NCBI GenBank assembly: GCA_029553285.1
Contig: JAKPCO010000080.1
Span: 92,664-156,663, forward strand
DNA length: 64,000 nucleotides
Reading direction: 5' to 3'
Source of the DNA: Methanobacteriota archaeon
Lineage (GTDB): Archaea > Halobacteriota > Methanosarcinia > Methanotrichales > Methanotrichaceae
In this document: piece by piece, positions 45,247 through 53,768 of the stretch
Numbering within the stretch: position 1 is the stretch's first letter
How the letters are laid out: each line of letters starts with the position of its first letter
Notes under the pieces: generated by a model
What the model was told of the DNA's origin: nothing
What the model saw: only the letters and a program-made list of their open reading frames with translations
The model's database searches: none
Program-made: the position numbers and the translations under genes

Positions 45247-45481
45247 ATCTTTCCCTCCATCCAAATTCGATACAGACTGAAACTGTTATCTTTTCTGTGA
45301 ATCTCCTATTTTAATCTGTTGATTGAAACGACGCCGGAAGCGCCCCAGCAGAGCACAGGACATCCGAAGATCTCGCACTGAGATGCATGATCAGAGATGG
45401 ATGCCAGATTGCACCTCGAACTTTGCCAAATGCAGCAAGTATAATCGAACCTCGCAGCATATCCGAACCCCAGATTTGCAC

Positions 45482-46525
45482 TCACGATGCTCCTGGAATC
45501 CTGAAGCGCAGCAGCGCAGCGACCCCGCCCAGGGCCTCAAGCCTCTCTCCAGGCTCGAACTCCGAGCTGAATATCACAACCCTGCCGCGCCCTCCAGTGA
45601 CATCTCTTATCAGCCCCTCCATCTCGCCCCTCCGCACGAGATTGTCCGTGATCATCAGGGTCTCGATCGCGCCGTAGTTCGCGGCCTCCCTGACCTCTTT
45701 TATGCCGTATGCTGCTCTCCCATCTGTCGCTATCTCCTTCATCAGATCGTCCATCAGCCTGGTCTCGCGCGATATCCTGCTCGCCTCAACGATCCTGTCA
45801 ACCGTTCCTCTTCTCAGAACCTCCTGGAATCCAGACCTTCCTGTGGATGATGCATCATCCATCGTGAGCCGCCTGAGGAGATCAGGGTACCTGGCCTCTA
45901 TCACCTTCCTGAGATCCTCCTTCGTGAAGCCAGGGCCTGCCAGGATAACATAGGCGTCGTCGGCCGCTGAGTTTGCAATCTGATCCGCGACCTCTTTGAG
46001 GAAATCATCTCTCCCGCTGGATCCAGCGCCCTTCCCGCTCCCGCCGTGGATCTCAGCGACGGTCTGGACGCCGAACTGCCGGAGGACGCCTATTGTGGCC
46101 TCGCCCTCCTCGACGAGAGCCAGGACGACCCGCGGGCGGCTCGACTCTGCCACAGCCTCCTCGATCCTCTGGAGCTCGTCAGGGCGCCATCTCTTTATTA
46201 TAGAGAGCTCCGATCCGGCCTCGATATTGAGCGTGTGGTACGACCCCACATCAACTCCGGACTTTATCACTCCATGGATCCTGAGCCAGTTGGAGTATGT
46301 GTGGAACTCCACAGCCTCAACCGCGATTCCAAGGCGCACAGTCCTCCGCTCTGCCTTCTCCGGCCGGAGCTTGTCCGTCGCGCCTGAGATCTTCCGCTGG
46401 GTTGTGGCGAAGACCAGATCTCCAGGAGATACGAGATGCTTCAGGTGCCAGAGATCGTCAAGGCTCTCAGCAACGAGCGAGATCTCGCCCTCATCACCGC
46501 GAAGGCTTCTTTTCATGACGCGCAT
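45482..46525 (-). CDS. pelA: mRNA surveillance / ribosome rescue protein pelota
   Basis: 347 residues from ATG 46525 (MRVMKRSLRGDEGEISLVAE, the usual pelota beginning). Domain 1 continues with SLDDLWHLKHLVSPGDLVFA and RLGIAVEAVEFHTYSNWLRI; domain 2 has RPRVVLALVEEGEATIGVLR and the IHGGSGKGAGSSGRDDF and VILAGPGFTKEDLR segments; domain 3 has IKEVREAANYGAIETLMITD. It replaces a release factor on stalled ribosomes and may have nuclease activity. GGTG lies four bases before the chosen ATG. Confidence 0.93.
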   Translation of the reverse strand: MRVMKRSLRGDEGEISLVAESLDDLWHLKHLVSPGDLVFATTQRKISGATDKLRPEKAERRTVRLGIAVEAVEFHTYSNWLRIHGVIKSGVDVGSYHTLNIEAGSELSIIKRWRPDELQRIEEAVAESSRPRVVLALVEEGEATIGVLRQFGVQTVAEIHGGSGKGAGSSGRDDFLKEVADQIANSAADDAYVILAGPGFTKEDLRKVIEARYPDLLRRLTMDDASSTGRSGFQEVLRRGTVDRIVEASRISRETRLMDDLMKEIATDGRAAYGIKEVREAANYGAIETLMITDNLVRRGEMEGLIRDVTGGRGRVVIFSSEFEPGERLEALGGVAALLRFRIPGAS

Positions 46526-46642
46526 AAACACCATCATCAAGGAGCATCTATCTCAACGCCCGATCCCGGCAGCCGATCAGATGCGTAGCGGGCTCTGAGC
46601 TCGGATCAGAGCCCGGCACGAACCCAGCGGCCTTAAATGAGA

Positions 46643-46948
46643 TCACTTTCTGAGCTTCGCCAGTATCTCCTCGACCTCCTCGTATCCCTCTTTATACAGC
46701 TCCTCCTCGCGCGGCTCGAGCTCCTCGAGAAGCCTCAGGAACTCGCCGGCGTGCACAACCTCCTCATCAGCGATGTCGATCAGCACAGCCTTTGCGCGTT
46801 CGTCGTCTGTTGACTCCGCGAGCTGCGTGTAGAGCTGGATCGCCTCGTACTCAGCTGCGATGACATACCTTATCGCCCTCACAAGCTCCTGCTTTGTGAG
46901 CTTCCTATCGCTGGCCATGCCCGCAAACGGTGTGGCAAACTCAGGCAT
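46643..46948 (-). CDS. Ferritin-like (rubrerythrin-type) protein resembling the ferritin domain of archaeal encapsulins
   Basis: 101 residues. After PEFATPFAGMASDRKLTKQE come two long helices with di-iron ligands: IAAEYEAIQLYTQLAE (Glu) and IADEEVVHAGEFLRLLEEL (ExxH), then an acidic tail. The pattern is closest to the ferritin-like domain fused in front of the encapsulin shell in Pyrococcus, and to similar stand-alone proteins in anaerobes. Such half-ferritins dimerise to complete the iron site and act in iron storage or peroxide removal. No shell gene is adjacent. Confidence 0.75.
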   Translation of the reverse strand: MPEFATPFAGMASDRKLTKQELVRAIRYVIAAEYEAIQLYTQLAESTDDERAKAVLIDIADEEVVHAGEFLRLLEELEPREEELYKEGYEEVEEILAKLRK

Positions 46949-47111
46949 CGAAAATCACCAACCCCTCTTGGAGAGATATGCTGAAATAGTTGTCGGAGTC
47001 CGGAGATGCATCGCTCTGGAAGGCAATCCGCCAGAGGAATGGGTTTATAGGAATGTTCGCTATGAAAACATCCCAAGCACAATTCGATATGCGATCGTGC
47101 AGGTAAGATAG

Positions 47112-47753
47112 ATGCCAGAAGTGATATCCTTCGATATGGACGGGACCCTGGTGAGCCCGAGGTACGTTGACAGGGTGTGGATGGAGGGGATCCCGGAGCT
47201 TTACGCGGAACGGCATGGAGTGGAGGTTGACGCTGCAAAGGAGATCGTCATCGGAGAGTATCTTAAGATCGGAAGCGACAGGCTCGAGTGGTATGACCTC
47301 GGTTACTGGCTGGAGAAGTTCGATCTCAAGATCGATAAGCACGAGCTCCTCGAGATGCACAGATCCGAGATAGAGGTATACCCAGAGGTGGAGGAGGTTC
47401 TCGATTCTCTGAGGGATTCCGGATATGAACTCATAGTGACATCAAATGCAGCGAGGGAGTTCATCGAGATGGAGCTCGACGGGCTGATGGACAGGTTCAG
47501 CAGGGTATTCTCCGTGACCTCGGATTTCAGGGATGTCAAGAAATCACCCCGCTCATACATCCTGGTCTGCAGAGCTCTTGGAAGAAAGCCTCTGGAGGTG
47601 CTCCACATCGGGGATCATTACGTTTACGACTACGAGGCGCCGATCGAGGCCGGCCTGGATGCTCTCTTCCTCGACAGAAAGGGGAACAGAAGCGGCCCCG
47701 AGGTCGTGGGAGACCTGAGAGAGGCCGCTGAAAGAATACTGAACGGAATGTAA
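47112..47753 (+). CDS. HAD-superfamily hydrolase
   Basis: 213 residues. HAD motif I is VISFDMDGTLVSPRYVDRVW (nucleophile and acid Asp), motif II VTSNAA, motif III lies around DVKKSPRSYILVCRALG, and motif IV is VLHIGDHYVYDYEAPIEAGL. The helical cap between motifs I and II fits phosphoglycolate-phosphatase-like or nucleotidase-like members. Substrate unknown. It is divergent from the ferritin-like gene and followed 95 bp later by pyrF. Confidence 0.88.
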   Translation: MPEVISFDMDGTLVSPRYVDRVWMEGIPELYAERHGVEVDAAKEIVIGEYLKIGSDRLEWYDLGYWLEKFDLKIDKHELLEMHRSEIEVYPEVEEVLDSLRDSGYELIVTSNAAREFIEMELDGLMDRFSRVFSVTSDFRDVKKSPRSYILVCRALGRKPLEVLHIGDHYVYDYEAPIEAGLDALFLDRKGNRSGPEVVGDLREAAERILNGM

Positions 47754-47848
47754 GGTCATCGATCAGGTGCCATAGAAAAGCGAAAGGGATCAAGGGAGTG
47801 CGGTTGTTTGCTCAGGTCTTCCGTACAACGAAACGCTCTGGAGGTATC

Positions 47849-48487
47849 ATGAGGAAGAACAGCAGACTAATTCTCGCGCTGGATGTTGAATCCAGGGATA
47901 AGGCTCACAGCATAGCCTCTGAGACAGAGGGGATCTTCGATGCGATCAAGGTCGGGTACCCTCTGATTCTCTCAGCGGGTCTCTCCGTCATAAAAGAGCT
48001 GTCGAATATCGCGCCAATCATCGCGGACCTCAAGATCGCGGATATCCCGAACACAAACCATCTGATATGTAATCGCCTCTTCAGCGCGGGCGCTCAGGGT
48101 GTCATAGCGCACGTTTTCACAGGAAGGGACAGCCTGGAGGCCTGCGTGGATGTGGCCAAGAGGTATAACGGCGAGCTGTACGCGGTGACGGAGATGAGCC
48201 ATCCGGGAGCTCTGGAGTTCATGGCTCCTGTAGCGGAGCGCATGGTCATGCTCGCTCTCGACGTAGGGGCATCGGGAATAGTGGCGCCTGCCACCAGGCC
48301 TGAGCGGATAAAAGCGCTCAGGAGAGTTGCAGGAGGGCTCACGATAATCTCTCCAGGAGTCGGAGCTCAGGGCGGCTCTCTAAAAGATGCGATTGATGCG
48401 GGCGCTGATTACGCGATTGTGGGAAGGTCTGTGTACGAGAGCAGCAACCCCAGGAAAGTTGCTGAGGAGTTATTAGATCTCATTTGA
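47849..48487 (+). CDS. pyrF: Orotidine 5'-phosphate decarboxylase
   Basis: 212 residues; forms UMP from OMP. Motifs LILALDVESRDKAHSI, FDAIKVGYPLIL, IIADLKIADIPNTNHLI (the catalytic DxKxxD) and ISPGVGAQGGSLKDAIDAGA, AIVGRSVYESSNPRKVAEEL are complete. GGAGG five bases before ATG 47849 fixes the start; upstream codons of the frame from 47798 are non-conserved. Confidence 0.95.
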   Translation: MRKNSRLILALDVESRDKAHSIASETEGIFDAIKVGYPLILSAGLSVIKELSNIAPIIADLKIADIPNTNHLICNRLFSAGAQGVIAHVFTGRDSLEACVDVAKRYNGELYAVTEMSHPGALEFMAPVAERMVMLALDVGASGIVAPATRPERIKALRRVAGGLTIISPGVGAQGGSLKDAIDAGADYAIVGRSVYESSNPRKVAEELLDLI

Positions 48488-48501
48488 GGTTACTCCAACG
48501 T

Positions 48502-50643
48502 TCAGCGGTGCAGATCGCCGGATTGATCCGGTTTTTCCTCTGAACTCGACTTCTGGCTTAGAGGAAGGGTGAAGCACACGGTGCATCCCTTCCCGACCTC
48601 AGACTCTATCCAGATCCTCCCGCCGTGAACCTCGACGATCTTCTTTGCTATCGCGAGGCCTGCTCCGGTGCCTGGAGTGCTGCGGTCTATCCTGTAGAAT
48701 AGCTCGAAGACCCTGTCATGGTACTTCGGGTCTATGCCGGTGCCGTTATCTTTCACGAAGAAGACCGCGTTCTCAGGCCGCCACCCTATCTCTATCCTCG
48801 GATGGCCCGCATTCTTTGTGTACTTTATGCTGTTGTCTATCAGGTTCGCGAGCATCTCCCCCACACGCATCCTGTCGACGTGCACGACAGGCATATCATC
48901 TGCAATTACGACATCAACGCCGTTGAGCTTCGGGTTCATCTCTGAGAGCACTTCCTTCACGATATCAGAGAACGGCACATCCTCTGGCGGATTGATCACC
49001 CTCCCGACCCGGCTCAGCTCCAGGGTGTTGGTGAGGAGCCTGTCCATTTTGAGCACGGAGTTCTCTATGAACTGTATATCGCTCTCGACCTTATCACTCT
49101 GGCCCGCCCTGAGATCCTCCCTTAGGTACCCGAGAAATCCGAGTATCGTTATAAGAGGCGATCTGAGATCATGAGAGACGGTGTAGACGAACTGCTCCAT
49201 CTCAGCGTTCTTCCTCTCGATCTCTCTCGTTCTCTCCTCAACGATCCTCTCGAGCTCTGTTGTGTTCCTCCTGAGCTCATCCTCCAGCCTCTTTCTATCG
49301 CTGATATCCATGAAGGAGACCACCGCGCCCACAATCCCTCCGGAGCTGTCCCTCAGGGGCGCCGAGTTGAGCAAGAGATCGATAGGTTTGCCATCAACGA
49401 TCACTCGCTCCTCTCTACAATCTGTGATCGCACCCCTGAGAGCCCTCAAGATGCAGAGATCCCACTCAATCCCACCCTCCTGTCCGTATGATCTCAGCTC
49501 AACAACCTCTCCCGGAGCTATCCCCAGCATCCGCCTGGCCACATCGTTGCTGAACAGTATTTTTCCATCAGCATCGACAACAATGATGCCGCACTGCGCC
49601 TGGACCAGTATGCTCTCCAGGAGGTTTTTGGTCTCCGCGAGGTTCTTCTCTGCGGCGGCCCGCCGCTCAGCCTCTTCCCTCAGGACTCTGAGCATATCGC
49701 CCATCGTCCTCACAGACTGCCTCTCACGCAGCAGCATCAGGCCGATTATACCGGAGATGGATGCTGCCAGAGCTGCTGCATTCGATACTGAGCCATGCCC
49801 CCTGATGAGCGCGAGGATGAGCGCAAGGCCGAGCCAGACGACAGGGACATAGTAAGAGATCCTCTTGAGGCTGATTGGGCTCACTGAAGGAGGGCGAACC
49901 CAGAGGAGAGGTGCGATGCCGATGAGCATGTAAGCGACAAGCCAGCCGGTGTCGACCAGGCTCCCTGAGACGTATATACCCTGGACTTCCTGATAGGCAT
50001 AGCCCAGATCTGTTATTATCATGATGCCCATTCCGAGTACGAGGAGGAACGCTGGCCAGTCCTCGGGTGCAGCATGCTCTCTGAAGAGTATGTCCATCAG
50101 CGCTATGATCAAGAGAAGATCCATGAGCACATAGGCGATCGATACGAACGTGGCCAGCAGATCATCCTCATACAGCTCAGGCAGGATGTAGATCCAGAGG
50201 ATCAGAAGGGATGAGATCAGAGCTATGCATTCATCCAGCAGCAGCCTGGACCTCTCGTTTGCTGACAGCGGCACAGACGGAAGAAGGAAGATGCCAGCTG
50301 CAAAGAACGGGTAGAACGCCAGGTATCCGATGTCAGCAATTGATGGAAAGGGTTCTGTCCTGAGGAACACCTCAATCACAAGCCATGCGAGTTCTCCTGC
50401 GGTGTTGAGGATCATCGCGACAAACATCGCCAGCCAGGCGGTTCTGGCTCTGCCTGTGGAGCGTTTGAATGCGTAAAGAAAACAGAATGCTGCGATGGCT
50501 GATGATATCACAAAGAGAGCATCTTCCAGCAGGAGAAACATATCTGCATCTCGAAATGCTGCTATCAGAATCAGATGTGCTGCTATGAGAAACGCAAACG
50601 CAGAGGTCGCAATCAGGATGCGCCTGTCAACGGATGCAGACAT
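48502..50643 (-). CDS. Membrane-bound sensor histidine kinase with PAS domain
   Basis: 713 residues. About ten hydrophobic helices fill residues 8-305 (LIATSAFAFLIAAHLILIAA, YVPVVWLGLALILALI), a membrane sensor without a large outside domain. A coiled segment leads into a PAS domain (ILVQAQCGIIVVDADGKILF, about 340-445), a second coil (RNTTELERIVEERTREIERK), HisKA with MEQFVYTVSHDLRSPLITIL (His491) and HATPase with NLIDNSIKYT, KDNGTGIDPKYH and GAGLAIAKKIVEVHGGRIW. It may sense a lipid-soluble or membrane signal. No response regulator is adjacent. An AT-rich box about 28 nt before ATG 50643 suggests a leaderless transcript. Confidence 0.92.
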   Translation of the reverse strand: MSASVDRRILIATSAFAFLIAAHLILIAAFRDADMFLLLEDALFVISSAIAAFCFLYAFKRSTGRARTAWLAMFVAMILNTAGELAWLVIEVFLRTEPFPSIADIGYLAFYPFFAAGIFLLPSVPLSANERSRLLLDECIALISSLLILWIYILPELYEDDLLATFVSIAYVLMDLLLIIALMDILFREHAAPEDWPAFLLVLGMGIMIITDLGYAYQEVQGIYVSGSLVDTGWLVAYMLIGIAPLLWVRPPSVSPISLKRISYYVPVVWLGLALILALIRGHGSVSNAAALAASISGIIGLMLLRERQSVRTMGDMLRVLREEAERRAAAEKNLAETKNLLESILVQAQCGIIVVDADGKILFSNDVARRMLGIAPGEVVELRSYGQEGGIEWDLCILRALRGAITDCREERVIVDGKPIDLLLNSAPLRDSSGGIVGAVVSFMDISDRKRLEDELRRNTTELERIVEERTREIERKNAEMEQFVYTVSHDLRSPLITILGFLGYLREDLRAGQSDKVESDIQFIENSVLKMDRLLTNTLELSRVGRVINPPEDVPFSDIVKEVLSEMNPKLNGVDVVIADDMPVVHVDRMRVGEMLANLIDNSIKYTKNAGHPRIEIGWRPENAVFFVKDNGTGIDPKYHDRVFELFYRIDRSTPGTGAGLAIAKKIVEVHGGRIWIESEVGKGCTVCFTLPLSQKSSSEEKPDQSGDLHR

Positions 50644-50697
50644 GCATCACACGCTGAGCATCAGAACAAATTAAATCTTTTGCAGGTATCATCTGTT

Positions 50698-50820
50698 CGC
50701 TCTTATCCATCAGATAACTTGCCCGAAGAGGCACCAGTCCTGCTATCCGCTCGTTGCGAGCGAATGAGTGCATTCAGCAACAAGCTTGATGTCATTCAAG
50801 TTGCTGAATACATAAGAGCG
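50698..50820 (+). mobile_element. MITE-like element, copy E1 (123 bp)
   Basis: It begins CGCTCTTATCCATCAGATAA and ends ATACATAAGAGCG, the best-matched terminal inverted repeats of the family. Internal repeats TTCAGCAAC / GTTGCTGAA and GCTCGTTGCGAGC can fold into stems. It sits upstream of the membrane kinase gene, with a truncated second copy (E2) two bases later. Confidence 0.82.
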
Positions 50821-50822
50821 TC

Positions 50823-50897
50823 CGCTCTTATCCATATGATAACTCGCCCAGAGAAGCACCGGTCCTGCCATGCATTCTTGGTGAATGAATAAGTACG
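50823..50897 (+). mobile_element. MITE-like element, truncated copy E2 (75 bp), tandem with E1
   Basis: It begins CGCTCTTATCCATATGATAA and runs through AGAAGCACCGGTCCTGCCATG like E1, but the second half is shortened; the end ATAAGTACG is a decayed ATAAGAGCG. The E1-E2 pair together is flanked by CATCTGTT (50690-50697) and CAGCTGTG (50898-50905), 6 of 8 identical, as if the pair inserted as one unit. The remaining 130 bp before the next gene show nothing else. Confidence 0.65.
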
Positions 50898-51027
50898 CAG
50901 CTGTGAAAGCATGCTGCCCGCTGCCTTGCACTTCAACAAAATAGGGAGATCAGTTGCCGCATCAGGAGATATTGTATCCGGTCTGTGCGGCATGCATCTT
51001 ACGCTGCCTCTCCTATCTTCTCCGGCG

Positions 51028-51579
51028 TTAGACCTTCCTCTCAACATGGATGCTATCAAGCAGGCTCACGGTCTCATCCGCCGGGAATGTAGAGTAAAGC
51101 CTGCAGTTCGTTGTGACCAGATGCTTTCCCTGGACGAAGACACCCTCGGGCGCGTAGCTCGCGCAGAATATAACCATGCCTGACGGGAGGATGCCGCCGC
51201 CGAGAGCTCCCACGGTCCCATCGATAACAGTTTCAGTGATGTTAATCCGGCTGCATCCCTGCTCTGTGAGAAAATCGTTAACAAGCTTCCAGTCGTTGTC
51301 AAGCGGTACCTCCAGGATCTTACCGTAGTCTGTGACAAATATCCAGATGGAGCTCTCCTCGCCCTTCACGCCGAGACCATATGTTATGTAGCTTCTGCCC
51401 TTCAGGATGCTCCTCACAGGCTCGTCAACGACAACCGTGTATGGAATGCTCGTGTTCAGATCGAAGGATACCCGGAAGGGGCCGAGATCCCTGACCACAG
51501 GCTCCGGTGATGCACTCTGCGAGAAGGTGATCGCTGAAAGCACGATGAGCAGCATGGCAACAGATCGGGATGCTCTCAT
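51028..51579 (-). CDS. Secreted protein of unknown function, 183 residues
   Basis: The signal peptide is MRASRSVAMLLIVLSAITFS with cleavage near SQSA. The mature domain is beta-rich (FRVSFDLNTSIPYTVVVDEP, YITYGLGVKGEESSIWIFVT, EGVFVQGKHLVTTNCRLYST) with three cysteines. The pattern IDGTVGALGGGILPSGMVIF is probably a strand-turn-strand. No family recognised. It is divergent from secE, and its own downstream neighbour is the E1/E2 repeat region. Confidence 0.68.
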   Translation of the reverse strand: MRASRSVAMLLIVLSAITFSQSASPEPVVRDLGPFRVSFDLNTSIPYTVVVDEPVRSILKGRSYITYGLGVKGEESSIWIFVTDYGKILEVPLDNDWKLVNDFLTEQGCSRINITETVIDGTVGALGGGILPSGMVIFCASYAPEGVFVQGKHLVTTNCRLYSTFPADETVSLLDSIHVERKV

Positions 51580-51747
51580 GTCTGGGCTGTGCGATTGTAT
51601 CAGTAATGAATCCTGCGGTACGGCTTTGGCGTGATCATGGGGAAAGATCAGGATCTAGAAGAGGGCTGTTGCCTTCAATCCATTCTTCCGGGAACTCATC
51701 CTCGCCTCCGAAACCTTTTTTAGATCGTGCTGCGTTCGCCACAGGGA

Positions 51748-52053
51748 ATGAAGGCAGCAGAGACGAAGATGGACCAGCTGAAGGGGAAGCTGGGTGTTGG
51801 CATATCCGAGAAGAAAACTGAGAAGAAGCGCAGGGACACAAAGAGCGATCTCACAGAGATGCTCGATGATATCGGCATCGAAGCCCCATCCATGGACCTG
51901 GGCGAGTATATACGTGTCCTGAAGCTCGCGAGGAAGCCGAGCAGGGAGGAGTTCATGATGATAGGGAAGGTATCGATCACAGGAATTTTCCTGATCGGCA
52001 TGATAGGCTTTGTGATATACGCGCTTCTCACAGAGATACCAAAGTCGATATGA
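51748..52053 (+). CDS. secE: Preprotein translocase subunit SecE (Sec61 gamma)
   Basis: About 101 residues. A charged N-terminal half (KKTEKKRRDTKSDLTEML) precedes the conserved amphipathic helix LGEYIRVLKLARKPSREEF and one membrane helix (SITGIFLIGMIGFVIYALLT). This is the archaeal SecE arrangement, though with an N-terminal extension of about 45 residues. A CTTTTTTAGA box near 51714-51723 places the transcript start at about 51744, favouring ATG 51748 over GTG 51727. The usual nusG and ribosomal-protein neighbours are absent. Confidence 0.88.
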   Translation: MKAAETKMDQLKGKLGVGISEKKTEKKRRDTKSDLTEMLDDIGIEAPSMDLGEYIRVLKLARKPSREEFMMIGKVSITGIFLIGMIGFVIYALLTEIPKSI

Positions 52054-52166
52054 CTCAGAACTCCTCGCGGGTGAGGGCTGCACAACAAACGCGCTTTCTG
52101 GATGCCGGCACACTGGCCGCGGAGAGGAGTGGCCGGCCAGATTCTTAAAAATTGATGCGAGGCATT

Positions 52167-53465
52167 TCAGATCTTTCTGAGGTCCACCACCTTCTTCGAT
52201 TTGCCTGCTGTTCTCAGAATCGTCCCCTTCTCGACGAGCTCCACCTTGCTCCGGATGTTGAGCACGGCCTTGAGCCTCTCCTCGACCTTCTTCTGGAGAC
52301 GTGCGAGATCTGCGAGCTCCCCTGTGAATGCCTCGTCCTTCATCTCAACCTGGATCGTGATCTCATCCAGACCGTGATGCTTCCTGTCGACTATCACCTG
52401 GAAATAATCCCCGATCTCGGGTATCGAGAGAAGCACATCCTCTATCTGGCTCGGGAAGACGTTTATGCCCCTCACGACGAGCATATCATCCGCTCTCCCC
52501 AGAAACCTGTGGAGCTTCCGGCTCGTACGCCCGCAGCTGCAGCCGTCCTCCAGGAGATACGTCACATCCCCCGTCCTGTACCTTATCAGCGGCATGGCCT
52601 CCTTGGTCAGGGATGTGAGCACAAGCTCGCCGCGCTCGCCTGGGGCGCAGGGGTTTCCATCTCCATCAAGAATCTCCACAAGGAAATGATCCTCCCAGAT
52701 GTGCAGCCCGTTCTGCTCCTGGCACTCGAAGGCGACGCCCGGCCCGAACATCTCTGAGAGTCCGTACGAGTCGTAGGCCTTTATGCCGAACGCCTCCTCA
52801 AGCTCCTGGCGCGCCTCATCCGACCATGGCTCGGCCCCGAAGCAGCCTATCCTGAGCTTCAGTCTGTCCATGATTCCCTTAGCCTTCGCTGTCTCCGCCA
52901 GGTATAAGGCATAAGATGGAGTGCAGTGTATCACTGTCACCCCAAAATCCGCCATGATCTCGAGCTGCCTCTCGGTGTTGCCCGTGCCGGACGGGACCGC
53001 CATCGCGCCCATCCGCTCTATGCCGTAGTGCACGCCGAGCCCACCGGTGAAGAAACCGTAATTCACCGCGTTCTGGAATATGTCGTTCCTGGTCACACCG
53101 ACCATGACGAAGTCCCTGGCCATGAGATCAGACCATGTCTCTATGTCTTTCTTTGTGTATCCGACGACTGTGGGCTTTCCTGTGGTTCCTGAGGACGCGT
53201 GCACCCTCACGATCTCCTCTCTTGGAACAGCGAAGAGCCCGAACGGATAGTTATCCCTCAGGTCCGTCTTGCGGGTCATGGGGAGCTTCTCGACATCCCT
53301 CAAGCTGTTAATATCATGCGGAGTGATGCCCATCTCTGTCATCTTTCTGTGATAGAATGGAACGTTCCTGTAAACCTGCTCCACGGTCCTTCTCAGCCGG
53401 CGGAGCTGGAGTTCCTCCAGCTCAGACCTCTCCATGAGCTCCAACTTAGGTTGCCAGAATGCCAT
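52167..53465 (-). CDS. Phenylacetate-CoA ligase-family enzyme (PaaK-like)
   Basis: 432 residues of the acyl-adenylate-forming superfamily. It opens FWQPKLELMERSELEELQLR and YRNVPFYHRKM; the ATP loop is HASSGTTGKPTVVGYTKKD; then EDHFLVEILDGDG, PLIRYRTGDVTYL, the hinge FLGRADDMLVVRGINVFPSQ and the C-terminal swing domain. It activates an aromatic or aryl-acetic acid to its CoA thioester. In methanogens such enzymes are thought to let aryl acids (phenylacetate, indoleacetate) enter amino acid synthesis; partner indolepyruvate oxidoreductase genes are not adjacent. ATG 53465 has GGGTAG upstream. Confidence 0.88.
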   Translation of the reverse strand: MAFWQPKLELMERSELEELQLRRLRRTVEQVYRNVPFYHRKMTEMGITPHDINSLRDVEKLPMTRKTDLRDNYPFGLFAVPREEIVRVHASSGTTGKPTVVGYTKKDIETWSDLMARDFVMVGVTRNDIFQNAVNYGFFTGGLGVHYGIERMGAMAVPSGTGNTERQLEIMADFGVTVIHCTPSYALYLAETAKAKGIMDRLKLRIGCFGAEPWSDEARQELEEAFGIKAYDSYGLSEMFGPGVAFECQEQNGLHIWEDHFLVEILDGDGNPCAPGERGELVLTSLTKEAMPLIRYRTGDVTYLLEDGCSCGRTSRKLHRFLGRADDMLVVRGINVFPSQIEDVLLSIPEIGDYFQVIVDRKHHGLDEITIQVEMKDEAFTGELADLARLQKKVEERLKAVLNIRSKVELVEKGTILRTAGKSKKVVDLRKI

Positions 53466-53768
53466 GTTACTACCCTGATGATTTTGATGCTGCGTGATCT
53501 GCCACGCCGTAGCGTGGTAGATTCGCTCACAGTATATCAATCATTCCCCATTGCGGCATCATCACATTCAATACAGAAGAAACGATGGATGATGCGGGTT
53601 TGCAGAAGCAGATTGAGAGGATCTCTGAGACCAGGCACTCAGAAAGGAAAAGCACTCTGTGGCAATGATTGGAGCGCTGGATGGTGTGAAGCCCACCAGC
53701 GCCAATCGATTTTACGGGCTCATCGAGCCGCCGCATCAACAGGGTTGTGCCGAAGGGTGTGCCGAATA
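53466..53768. other. Intergenic region between paaK-like gene and glnA stop
   Basis: 303 bp without a convincing gene, structured RNA or copy of the inverted-repeat family. A small hairpin, CCACGC / GCGTGG around CGTA at 53502-53517, lies in the upstream region of the paaK-like gene and might be regulatory. ATTAAAGGAGAGG at the right edge is just past the glnA stop. Confidence 0.3.

Noticed and set aside
45321..45329. GATTGAAAC, the same ending as the putative CRISPR repeat
   Set aside because: Single nine-base match with no neighbouring repeats or leader; likely chance.
53490..53530. Possible further copy of the inverted-repeat family upstream of the paaK-like gene
   Set aside because: Only a local hairpin (CCACGC/GCGTGG) is present; the CGCTCTTAT / ATAAGAGCG termini are absent.
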